This document shows positions 28,559-35,909 of a DNA stretch of 64,000 nt, piece by piece. The translations under genes and the position numbers were made by a program. Numbering within the stretch: position 1 is the first letter of the stretch; each line of letters opens with the position of its first letter. The stretch comes from Affinundibacterium nitidum (GTDB lineage Bacteria > Pseudomonadota > Gammaproteobacteria > Burkholderiales > Burkholderiaceae_D). The notes under the pieces are model-generated. The model saw only the letters and a program-made list of their open reading frames with translations. It ran no database searches and had not been told where the DNA came from. The DNA lies in contig NZ_JACOFZ010000009.1 in the NCBI RefSeq assembly GCF_014284155.1, positions 1-64,000 of the forward strand, in the 5' to 3' direction.

Positions 28559-29388
28559 TTCACTGCCCCATCCATGCCACGCATAAAAAATCGTTGTGTC
28601 AATAAAAATGCTACCAAAATTGGTGCCACTGTCAAAATCGTACCTGCAGCAATTACCCTCGTGCTGCTGCCGTAAGTGCCTCGCAAGTAAAGCACGCCAG
28701 CCGACAATGGAAAATCCTCTGGCTTACTCAACACAATAGAGGGCCAAATGTATTCGTTCCAAGCTTCCACTGCGGACAGTATGCCCACAGTCGCCAGCCA
28801 TGGTGTAATTAAAGGCAAGACGATCTTTAAAAAAATAATCCACTCAGACGCGCCATCGACACGAGCGGCGTCAATCAAATCTTGCGGTACTTCATCGAAG
28901 GCTTGCTTTAACAAGAGTATCGATACCGCATTCACCACATTCGGCAAAATCACGGCCGTATACGTATTCACCAAACCCATCTGCGTCATCGTGATGAAGT
29001 TAACCAGAAAATTAACCTCAGAAGGTAACACCATAGTCGCCAAAATTAATCCGAAGATTAATTTCTTTCCGCTAAACTTCATGCGAGATAACGGATAGGC
29101 AGCTAGAGAACAAAATACTAATTTCCAAACAACTGTAGATATCGTGATCAGAAATGAGTTTTTATAGAAAGAGAAAATAGGTATCACCCGAAACACTTCA
29201 GCAAAATTTTCTAAACTGATTGCTTGAGGCGTAAAGCTTGGTGGAAACTCGAAGATATTTCCTTCGGTCGAGATCGCTACCACCAAGGTCCACCAAAATG
29301 GAAAGATGCATAGCAGTGCGATCACAGACAGCAGCACATAGCGTGTCAGCGATTGAAGCATTTGCCGTCTTAACTTAAATTGCATCAT
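28555..29388 (-). CDS. Sugar ABC transporter permease (MalG-type)
   Basis: 277 residues from the ATG at 29386-29388 (MMQFKLRRQ), the usual size; the frame also allows ATGs at 29502 and 29481 that would add up to 38 residues without similarity. It has six membrane helices and the EAA loop EVPQDLIDAARVDGASEWIIFLKIVLP. WNEYIWPSIVLSKPEDFPLS is typical of the MalG branch. It pairs with the MalF-type permease upstream and ends in an ATGA overlap with the GH3 gene. Confidence 0.93.
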   Translation of the reverse strand: MMQFKLRRQMLQSLTRYVLLSVIALLCIFPFWWTLVVAISTEGNIFEFPPSFTPQAISLENFAEVFRVIPIFSFYKNSFLITISTVVWKLVFCSLAAYPLSRMKFSGKKLIFGLILATMVLPSEVNFLVNFITMTQMGLVNTYTAVILPNVVNAVSILLLKQAFDEVPQDLIDAARVDGASEWIIFLKIVLPLITPWLATVGILSAVEAWNEYIWPSIVLSKPEDFPLSAGVLYLRGTYGSSTRVIAAGTILTVAPILVAFLLTQRFFMRGMDGAVK

Positions 29389-29447
29389 GTCGTATTTAGG
29401 AGTATCTATCAAAAAATATGGTCTAAAAATATTGATCTGTTTTTTGC

Positions 29448-30332
29448 CTAGCGATGACGTGGCTTCAGGTAGCGCAGACATAGAATTGCGATCGACATAC
29501 ATACCAAGGACACTACAAAACTCGCCGCTAGACCACGCGGCAATTTCAAATGTTTTAATCCCTGATCATAGGCGTAATATAAAGCGGTGAAGGTTGAATT
29601 CATCGGCCCACCTTGGGTCAGCACATCCACTTCTTGATAAGCCTTAAGTGCCGCCAACAGCGACATGATGCTGCATACCATGATGGTTGGCATTAACATG
29701 GGCACGGTGATTTTCCAAAATCGCTGCCAGGCATTTGCACCGTCTAGCACCGCCGCCTCTTGCATCTCAGAAGGGATCGATTGCAAGGCGGCAAGATACA
29801 TCACCATATACCATCCGAGGCCACGCCACAGTGAAACAAACATAATGGCGAACAAGGCGATACTATCGTCCGATAACCATCCGATTGGCGCATTGATGGC
29901 ATGGAGCTGAAGCAGCACATAGTTCAACGCGCCCTGCTCATGAAACATGAAACCCCACATGATACCCACGACAGATACCGTGGTTACCACTGGTACATAG
30001 TATGCCGCACGAAAGAAACGCATCCCTGGTATTTGACGATTCACTAGAACCGCTAAACTGATCGCGCAGATCTGAATCACGGGCACGATCAGCAGAAACA
30101 GAATGGAATTTTTTAAGCCAGTCAAAAACATATCATTGGCAAAAATGTAGCGATAATTCGCAACGCCAACGAAGTGTGTCTCTCGCACCAAGCTGTAATC
30201 CGTAAAACTCAAATACGAACCGTATAGCACGGGCCAAAATCCGAATAAGGCAATCAGCAATAAAGCCGGGGCTAGAAACAGATAGGCACTCAACTGATGA
30301 CGTCGTATAAAAGAGGCGACAATAGCAATCAT
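29448..30332 (-). CDS. Sugar ABC transporter permease (MalF-type)
   Basis: 294 residues with about six membrane helices. Family features are AYLFLAPALLLIALFGFWPV at the N-terminus and the EAA loop SIPSEMQEAAVLDGANAW followed by RFWKITVPMLMP. DVLTQGGPMNSTFTALYYAY near the C-terminus is characteristic of sugar permeases. The ATG overlaps the stop of the solute-binding protein gene. It forms the inner-membrane channel with the MalG-type subunit. Confidence 0.94.
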   Translation of the reverse strand: MIAIVASFIRRHQLSAYLFLAPALLLIALFGFWPVLYGSYLSFTDYSLVRETHFVGVANYRYIFANDMFLTGLKNSILFLLIVPVIQICAISLAVLVNRQIPGMRFFRAAYYVPVVTTVSVVGIMWGFMFHEQGALNYVLLQLHAINAPIGWLSDDSIALFAIMFVSLWRGLGWYMVMYLAALQSIPSEMQEAAVLDGANAWQRFWKITVPMLMPTIMVCSIMSLLAALKAYQEVDVLTQGGPMNSTFTALYYAYDQGLKHLKLPRGLAASFVVSLVCMSIAILCLRYLKPRHR

Positions 30333-31612
30333 CTTGTCCCCACCAATTTTTTATTCCAGATTGCGACGGCCTCATCCATGGCAGTCTGTGCATCGCGTTT
30401 ACCAGTGACACTTGCCTCTACTGCTTTGACTAAGAAGCGACGCAATTCATCATAATCGTCGATGCCAGCGACATATAAACTACGAGAATACTCCATCGAG
30501 TTTGCGGCAACTGTTTGTGCTTTTTCTGCAGCACCTTGCTTCGCTTGTGTACCCAAACTCTGGAAATGTGGATCCGCTAAAGCTTTCTTAGTGGTAGGCA
30601 TGACGTTAGCGATCTTGGCGAAAGCCAATTGATTAACATCATTAGTTAAGAACAGAGCGAACTCAGCGACTGCGGGCAGTTTTTCAGCAGGTACACCTTT
30701 AGGGATCGCAAAATTGAACATCCAGCCACCATCTGCAATACCAGTGGGGCCAATCGGCGCAGGAAAGATATCCGTTTGCGCATAGATATCTTTTGAATCA
30801 GCTTGGATACGTCGCAACGCGGTGGGCGCAGAAACCATCATACCGAGACGTCCACCGAGATAGGCATCGACCACTGCTGGAAAATTATCCTCTGCGAATA
30901 ACTTATCTTTCAAAAAACCATTCGCTTGATAAGTCTGTTTCAGTTTTGCAATTAAGGCCATGTGCGCAGGCGAATTAAACACAGCCTTGCCGTTGACGAT
31001 TAAGGGAAGCCCTTCTTGCATCATGAAACCATCGATTTTACCTAAAGCGGGCGCATATCCCGCTTTACCAGTCGTCGCATAAATCTGGCGCGCATAAGCC
31101 AACAAGTCATCCATCGTCTTGGGCGCCGCGGTAAGACCTGCCGCATTTAATATGTGGCGATTATAGGCGACCACATTGACGTTACTATAATGAGGGAAAG
31201 CGTAGAGCTTGCCTGCGAAACGTACGTCGTTCAGCGCACCTTGGGTATAAGGATTGGAGATCGGCATCAGGCGATCGACTGGCTGTAACAAGCCATCGCG
31301 CGCCATCTCCTCAGCCCATGGCACACTGAGATTCACCAAAGACGGAGGCGTTCCTGCGGCAATCGACGTGATTAGTTTAAGTTGCAGGATATCCCAAGGA
31401 AAATCAACCCACTCAATCTGCACCTGCGGATGCATGCGCTCGTATTCTTTAACGAGACTTTGAAAGTAAGGAATAAATTTAGGCTTCAGACTCATCGTCC
31501 AAAACTCTATTTTTTGGCGACGTGCAGTAGATGAGTCAGCGGCACTAGCGAGATTCCACAGCAGAACCAAGGCTAGCGAGAAGGCACATAAAAAGAGCCG
31601 CCGAAACTTCAT
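30329..31612 (-). CDS. Sugar ABC transporter periplasmic binding protein
   Basis: 427 residues with a cleavable signal peptide (LFLCAFSLALVLLWNLASAA). The mature part is a cluster-B sugar-binding fold: KIEFWTMSLKPKFIPYFQSL, then GTPPSLVNLSVPWAEEMARD, DGGWMFNFAIPKG and AVAEFALFLTNDVNQLAFAK. It would capture GlcNAc, chitobiose or related sugars for the permeases that follow; the substrate is inferred from the GH3, nagA and nagB-II neighbours. It is the first gene after a terminator-like hairpin and may also be partly read from the nag operon. Confidence 0.92.
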   Translation of the reverse strand: MKFRRLFLCAFSLALVLLWNLASAADSSTARRQKIEFWTMSLKPKFIPYFQSLVKEYERMHPQVQIEWVDFPWDILQLKLITSIAAGTPPSLVNLSVPWAEEMARDGLLQPVDRLMPISNPYTQGALNDVRFAGKLYAFPHYSNVNVVAYNRHILNAAGLTAAPKTMDDLLAYARQIYATTGKAGYAPALGKIDGFMMQEGLPLIVNGKAVFNSPAHMALIAKLKQTYQANGFLKDKLFAEDNFPAVVDAYLGGRLGMMVSAPTALRRIQADSKDIYAQTDIFPAPIGPTGIADGGWMFNFAIPKGVPAEKLPAVAEFALFLTNDVNQLAFAKIANVMPTTKKALADPHFQSLGTQAKQGAAEKAQTVAANSMEYSRSLYVAGIDDYDELRRFLVKAVEASVTGKRDAQTAMDEAVAIWNKKLVGTR

Positions 31613-31653
31613 TTCACTTATCCATCATGAGTGCATGAGCCTACGTTTCGTAG

Positions 31654-31681
31654 CGCTTTCACACAAGGAAGTGTGAAAGCG
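31654..31681. repeat. Perfect hairpin in the leader of the ABC operon
   Basis: An 11-bp perfect inverted repeat CGCTTTCACAC / GTGTGAAAGCG with a 6-nt loop lies about 42 bp before the binding-protein ATG. It has no T-run. It could be an operator or an mRNA structure controlling the ABC genes. Confidence 0.55.
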
Positions 31682-31716
31682 AGGAGCTCAGCAGATATGT
31701 CTTAGTATCACGTGTC

Positions 31717-31764
31717 AAAAAATATGCCTGACGAGTACCGGCCCCACACTTTCCCCGTCAGGCA
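31717..31764 (-). terminator. Terminator after nagB-II
   Basis: On the minus strand a 9-bp stem TGCCTGACG / CGTCAGGCA with a ~22-nt loop is followed by TATTTTTTGA. It begins 10 bp after the nagB-II stop and should reduce read-through into the ABC operon. Confidence 0.7.
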
Positions 31765-31773
31765 AAGGACACA

Positions 31774-32796
31774 CTAATTAGTCTTTGTTACTTTACTCAA
31801 GTGACGTGGTTTATCTGGATCTAAGCCACGTGCAACTGATAAATGCGCTGCCATCACGTAAAAGGACTGTATTGCTGCGATTGGGTCGAGATCTGGTGTG
31901 GCTGCAGTTGCCAAAGTCAAATTGCGTTCTTTCACGTCAGCAGGCGCTGCTAACAACACATTCGCACCACGACCACGCATTTCTTCTGCCAAGGCAATGA
32001 GACCTGCCTGTGTTGGACCACGTGTTGCGAAAATTAACAATGGATAGCCATCATCGATCAAGGCCATTGGGCCATGCTTGATTTCTGCACCGCTAAATGC
32101 TTCCGCTTGAATCACAGAAGTTTCCTTGAACTTCAATGCCGATTCCAAGGCAACGGAAAAACTAATACCGCGTCCAACCACCATGATGCGCTCCGCGGGA
32201 ACCAGTACATCGAGAGCATTGGACCAATCGAGTTTAGTGGCTGCTTCTAGTACTTGCGGCAATTCTTCGATGCCAGCTAGGAAGCCAGCATCATTCTGCC
32301 AATGGCCGGCAAGGCGCGCGCCTGCAACCAATGAAGTAATAAAACTCTTGGTCGCTGCTACGCTTAGTTCAGGTCCTGCATGCAAAGGCATGGTCCATTG
32401 CGCTGCATTCGCGAGGGGGGAGTTTGCGTCATTGACCAAAGCGACAGTCGACGCACCACCTTCACGGAAGAATCGAATCGGCTCAACCACGTCAGGGCTT
32501 TGTCCCGATTGTGAAATCGCAATTGCTAAGGCATTACGCACGTGTAAGGGAGCACTATTTAACGTGACAAGAGACATCGGCAGCGAAGCAACGATATGAC
32601 CTAGACGAGACATAATCAAATATGCGGCATAGTTTGCAGCATGATCTGAACTTCCACGCGCGATCGTTACAACTGAGGACGGTGGAGTAGCACGCAAGTA
32701 CTTTCCAAGCTCAGCTAATCTTTCACCATCATGCGCCAATTGCGCAGCAACGAATTCTCCTGAGGAACACGCTTCCTTAAGCATCTTTGAGGTCAA
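31774..32796 (-). CDS. SIS-domain glucosamine-6-phosphate deaminase (NagB-II)
   Basis: 340 residues with two SIS domains, the second half of GlmS in architecture: VTIARGSSDHAANYAAYLIM, AISQSGQSPDVVEPIRFF, VAATKSFITSLVAGARL, VVGRGISFSVALESALKFKE and EIKHGPMALIDDGYPLLI. In GlcNAc loci such proteins replace the classical NagB and convert GlcN-6-P to fructose-6-P. The start is taken as TTG at 32794-32796, since AAGGAG lies six bases before it; the ATG at 32784 would be 18 bases from that site. It overlaps nagA by 20 bp. Confidence 0.9.
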   Translation of the reverse strand: MTSKMLKEACSSGEFVAAQLAHDGERLAELGKYLRATPPSSVVTIARGSSDHAANYAAYLIMSRLGHIVASLPMSLVTLNSAPLHVRNALAIAISQSGQSPDVVEPIRFFREGGASTVALVNDANSPLANAAQWTMPLHAGPELSVAATKSFITSLVAGARLAGHWQNDAGFLAGIEELPQVLEAATKLDWSNALDVLVPAERIMVVGRGISFSVALESALKFKETSVIQAEAFSGAEIKHGPMALIDDGYPLLIFATRGPTQAGLIALAEEMRGRGANVLLAAPADVKERNLTLATAATPDLDPIAAIQSFYVMAAHLSVARGLDPDKPRHLSKVTKTN

Positions 32797-33907
32797 TTTT
32801 CTCTCCTTCTATATAAACAGCGATCAGATTTAAGTCACGATCAAGAACTACCAGGTCGGCATACGCGTCGGCCTGCAAACGTCCGCGATCAGATAAACCT
32901 AAAAAATCTGCTGCGTAAGTAGAAACACGCTTTGAAGCATCGTCCAGTTCTAAACCAATTTTGACTAAATTTCTTAATGCCTGATCCATAGTCAAGGTAC
33001 TGCCTGCCAGAGTTCCATCTGCAAGACGTACACCGCCCAGACATTTATGGACTACTTGACGTCCCAACATATACTCGCCATCAGGCATGCCTGAAGCGGA
33101 TGTAGAGTCAGTGACGCAGTACAATTTAGGAATCGCACGCAGAGCCGTTTTGATTGCGCCTGCATGGACGTGTAATAGATCAGGAATAATTTCTGCATAG
33201 GTCGCATGAGCCAAGGCTGCCCCCACCATACCGGGCGCACGATGATCCAAACGCGACATCGCGTTGTAGAGATGAGTGAAACTGGTTGCGCCATTTTCCA
33301 TCGCGGCGACACCATCTTCGTAGGTGCCAAGTGTGTGCCCTAATTGAACGCGCATACCGAGCGCAGTCAATTGACTCACAATGGCCAAATTACCTTCAAC
33401 TTCTGGCGCAAGAGTAATCAGCTTAATAGGTGCAATCGCGTTTAAGACTTTAACTTGGTCTAGCGACCCGGCATGGGCAAAATCAGGCTGTGCCCCAAGC
33501 TTGCCTGGATTAATGTATGGCCCTTCCAGATGCACACCCAACACACGAGCAGCACCAGTCTGTCTACTCGCACAAACATCTGACAAAGCTTGCAAAGCCA
33601 TTTCAAGATCAGACATCGGCGCTGTCATCGTCGTCGCCAACATGCTAGTCGTACCGTGACGTGCATGCATACGTGAGATCACCTTAATGGCCTCACCGCC
33701 TTCCATCGTATCTTTGCCACCAGCGCCATGTACGTGGAGATCAATAAAACCAGGCAAGATGTAGCAGTCTTCGTTGGACTCAGGCAGAGTTGCCTCACCT
33801 TGAATCGCACGAATCTTGTCAGTGAATTGCAGTTCACCTTTAATCCAACCCTCTGGGGTTAAGATATTTCCACTGACTTGTTGCATTGCTTGCCCACTTG
33901 AATTCAT
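32777..33907 (-). CDS. nagA: N-acetylglucosamine-6-phosphate deacetylase
   Basis: 376 residues. Metal and substrate motifs of NagA are present: LPGFIDLHVHGAGGKDTMEG (His58 and His60), HLEGPYINPGKLGAQP with the metal Glu, VQLGHTLGTYEDG, SFTHLYNAMSRLDHRAPG, HAGAIKTALR and YCVTDSTSASGMPDG with the catalytic Asp. It removes the acetyl group from GlcNAc-6-P made by the kinase at 34671. The ATG overlaps the stop of the GntR gene. Confidence 0.97.
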   Translation of the reverse strand: MNSSGQAMQQVSGNILTPEGWIKGELQFTDKIRAIQGEATLPESNEDCYILPGFIDLHVHGAGGKDTMEGGEAIKVISRMHARHGTTSMLATTMTAPMSDLEMALQALSDVCASRQTGAARVLGVHLEGPYINPGKLGAQPDFAHAGSLDQVKVLNAIAPIKLITLAPEVEGNLAIVSQLTALGMRVQLGHTLGTYEDGVAAMENGATSFTHLYNAMSRLDHRAPGMVGAALAHATYAEIIPDLLHVHAGAIKTALRAIPKLYCVTDSTSASGMPDGEYMLGRQVVHKCLGGVRLADGTLAGSTLTMDQALRNLVKIGLELDDASKRVSTYAADFLGLSDRGRLQADAYADLVVLDRDLNLIAVYIEGEKIDLKDA

Positions 33908-34638
33908 CTAAACAGCTCCACTACAAAGTCGTAATAATCGCTACGGCAATAAGAATGCGTTAATTCCACCGCCGCACCATTCGCCAGATAACCAACGCGT
34001 GTGATCAACAGCATCGCTGTACCCTGTTTCAAACCAATTAGCTTTGCTTGTTCTGCTGTCGCACTAACAGCGCGAATATGCTGCAAAGCGCGAGTCGGCG
34101 CGACGTTATTGATCTCCAAATGACCATATAGACTGTCGGTTACCAATTTTGGATTCGGCAAATAAATATTGGGAATGGTCGAACTCTCGATTGCCATCAC
34201 CACGTTATCGGCCGTACGCAAACGCTTTAAGCGCGATACTACAGAATGAGGCGACAAGCCCAATGACAAAATTTCTTCTGGAGAAGCCACGCCTGTATCA
34301 CGTGACAGCCACTGCGAGCCTGGCATAAAACCGCGTTGACGCAACTCTTCACTAAAGTTGGTCAAGCGCGACAATGGTTGCTCCAACTTTGGCGTGATGT
34401 ACGTACCAGAACCGTGTTTGCGAGTCAGTAATCCGCGCTCACATAACATCTCAATCGCTTTACGCGCAGTAACTCGGGAAATATCCAAAGTTTCCGCTAA
34501 CATACGTTCCGAAGGCAGGGCTTCATCTGGCTGCCAATAGCCATTATGAATACCGTTTGCCAGCTTATTCGCCAGTTGTAAGTACAACGGCGTTGAACTA
34601 TCTCCATCGGGCTTAAAATCAAGTAGCTGAGCCAACAT
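33904..34638 (-). CDS. GntR/HutC-family regulator of the nag genes
   Basis: 244 residues from the ATG at 34636-34638, which has GAAGGA upstream. The N-terminal winged helix (about 15-85) shows TPLYLQLANKLANGI, PSERMLAETLDISRVTARKA and LLTRKHGSGTYI. The C-terminal UTRA domain (about 100-240) binds an effector, probably GlcN-6-P or GlcNAc-6-P by analogy with NagR/DasR/NagQ. Located between nagK and nagA, it is the obvious candidate for the repeated operator seen at 24372, 35667 and 39026. Confidence 0.92.
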   Translation of the reverse strand: MLAQLLDFKPDGDSSTPLYLQLANKLANGIHNGYWQPDEALPSERMLAETLDISRVTARKAIEMLCERGLLTRKHGSGTYITPKLEQPLSRLTNFSEELRQRGFMPGSQWLSRDTGVASPEEILSLGLSPHSVVSRLKRLRTADNVVMAIESSTIPNIYLPNPKLVTDSLYGHLEINNVAPTRALQHIRAVSATAEQAKLIGLKQGTAMLLITRVGYLANGAAVELTHSYCRSDYYDFVVELFR

Positions 34639-34670
34639 ATTTCTGTTTTCCTTCAATCTAGTGCGTTGAA

Positions 34671-35564
34671 CTACGATTTCAACAATTGGCTTTTGGCCAA
34701 AATGAGGGCACCAAGGGCGGAGTCACCTTTTGGTTTAGTCACACGTTGCAACAAACGCTCAGGTAGATAAGACCAGATTGCTTCAGCAAGACCACCGCAT
34801 AATGCAACTGGTATCGTACCAGAGGGATCGAGGGCATTCGCCATTTTTTCTACTTCAATACCAGCTTCCAATAAAATATTTTTCGCTCTGCCACTTTTTT
34901 CAGCAAATTCAAGCACCAAAGGTGCTAATTGCGCGAACTTGGTTTGATTTGCTTGTGCTAGCCAGGCAAAAACGGCGTCACGCGTTCCACCACAAAAATT
35001 CAATAAAGCCTGCGCAAATTCATCCATTGAAGCTCGCCCATCGAGTGCGTGCTGCAAATGATTAATCGCACGCAAACCCATCCATGCGCCACTCGCCTCA
35101 TCGCTAGATGGAAAACCCCAACCTCCGACTTCTCGACGACTACCATCCGCTTGCATCACTTCACCGACACTACCAGTACCAAGAGCAATAATGGCACCCG
35201 GTTGGCCTTGATGCGCTCCCAATAAGGTTGTACCAGCATCAGTTTCGACGGCTAGCCCTGCCACACCTGGATTGGCAGCGATAAACTCGCTCGCCCATTG
35301 GCGGTTATTGACACCTGCCAAACCACATCCAACCGCCATGACAGATAAGGGCGGAAGCGCCAAATTTGCTTGCTGGAAAGCTTGCGTAATCGCACTTAAA
35401 ATCGCTTTCCACGCTGCTTCAGCGCCATGCATCAATCCCGATGGCCCAGCATTACCACGTGCAATCTCCTGCCCCTCAGCATTCACCACAAGAACTCGCG
35501 TTCCTGTTCCGCCGCCGTCCACGCCGATGAAATATTGGTAGTACACTGGTATAGAGTCTTTCAC
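34671..35564 (-). CDS. N-acetylglucosamine kinase, BadF/BcrA ATPase family
   Basis: 297 residues of the ASKHA fold, related to eukaryotic NAGK. Motifs are FIGVDGGGTGTRVLVVNAEG, AVGCGLAGVNNRQWASEF, ETDAGTTLLGAH, GAIIALGTGSVGEV, GGWGFPSSDEASGAWMGLRA and VALCGGLAEAIWSYL. It would phosphorylate GlcNAc in the cytoplasm to feed NagA. The start is GTG at 35562-35564 with AGGTGG four bases before it; no upstream ATG exists. It is first in the operon nagK-gntR-nagA-nagB-II, behind the nag promoter module at 35636-35683. Confidence 0.9.
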   Translation of the reverse strand: MKDSIPVYYQYFIGVDGGGTGTRVLVVNAEGQEIARGNAGPSGLMHGAEAAWKAILSAITQAFQQANLALPPLSVMAVGCGLAGVNNRQWASEFIAANPGVAGLAVETDAGTTLLGAHQGQPGAIIALGTGSVGEVMQADGSRREVGGWGFPSSDEASGAWMGLRAINHLQHALDGRASMDEFAQALLNFCGGTRDAVFAWLAQANQTKFAQLAPLVLEFAEKSGRAKNILLEAGIEVEKMANALDPSGTIPVALCGGLAEAIWSYLPERLLQRVTKPKGDSALGALILAKSQLLKS

Positions 35565-35635
35565 GATGCCACCTAAAAAATGCCAATCAAGAGATCAGTT
35601 TAGTCGCCTTCGCGGCTGCTCTCTGCAATAGAAAC

Positions 35636-35683
35636 ACTTTATGTGCTTCTATAGTGGATGTCAATAGGTATTTAAGTGGTATT
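35636..35683 (-). promoter_or_regulatory. nag promoter module B (nagK operon)
   Basis: On the minus strand a -35 TTGACA (35659-35664), 17-bp spacer and -10 TAAAGT (35636-35641) form a strong sigma-70 promoter. Immediately upstream lie two repeats, read on the plus strand as AGGTATT (35666-35672) and TGGTATT (35677-35683), spaced 11 bp. The layout is the same as at the receptor gene. The leader to the GTG start would be about 65 nt. The rest of the 345-bp gap 35565-35909 holds the receptor terminator and AT-rich sequence. Confidence 0.75.
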
Positions 35684-35814
35684 TAATTTTATTTCAAATT
35701 CTGTTGTCTTGATGCATTAGTCACTCACATCCTAACAGCAGAAAATTTCCTTATTTTGACAATCGAAGAATTTTGAAAGATCGATCTCAAAATAGGGAAA
35801 CTCTCTTTTTCGTC

Positions 35815-35851
35815 GAAAAAAAAGTGACGAAGCAAACCCTGCCCCGTCACT
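35815..35851 (-). terminator. Terminator after the TonB-dependent receptor gene
   Basis: On the minus strand the stem AGTGACG / CGTCACT (7 bp, 15-nt loop) is followed by eight T. It lies about 60 bp beyond the receptor stop codon. Confidence 0.75.
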
Positions 35852-35909
35852 CCTTCAACGCCTACCGCAGATACTGTGAGCAGCTACCGCCACTCACAGA
35901 AATCTTCTA

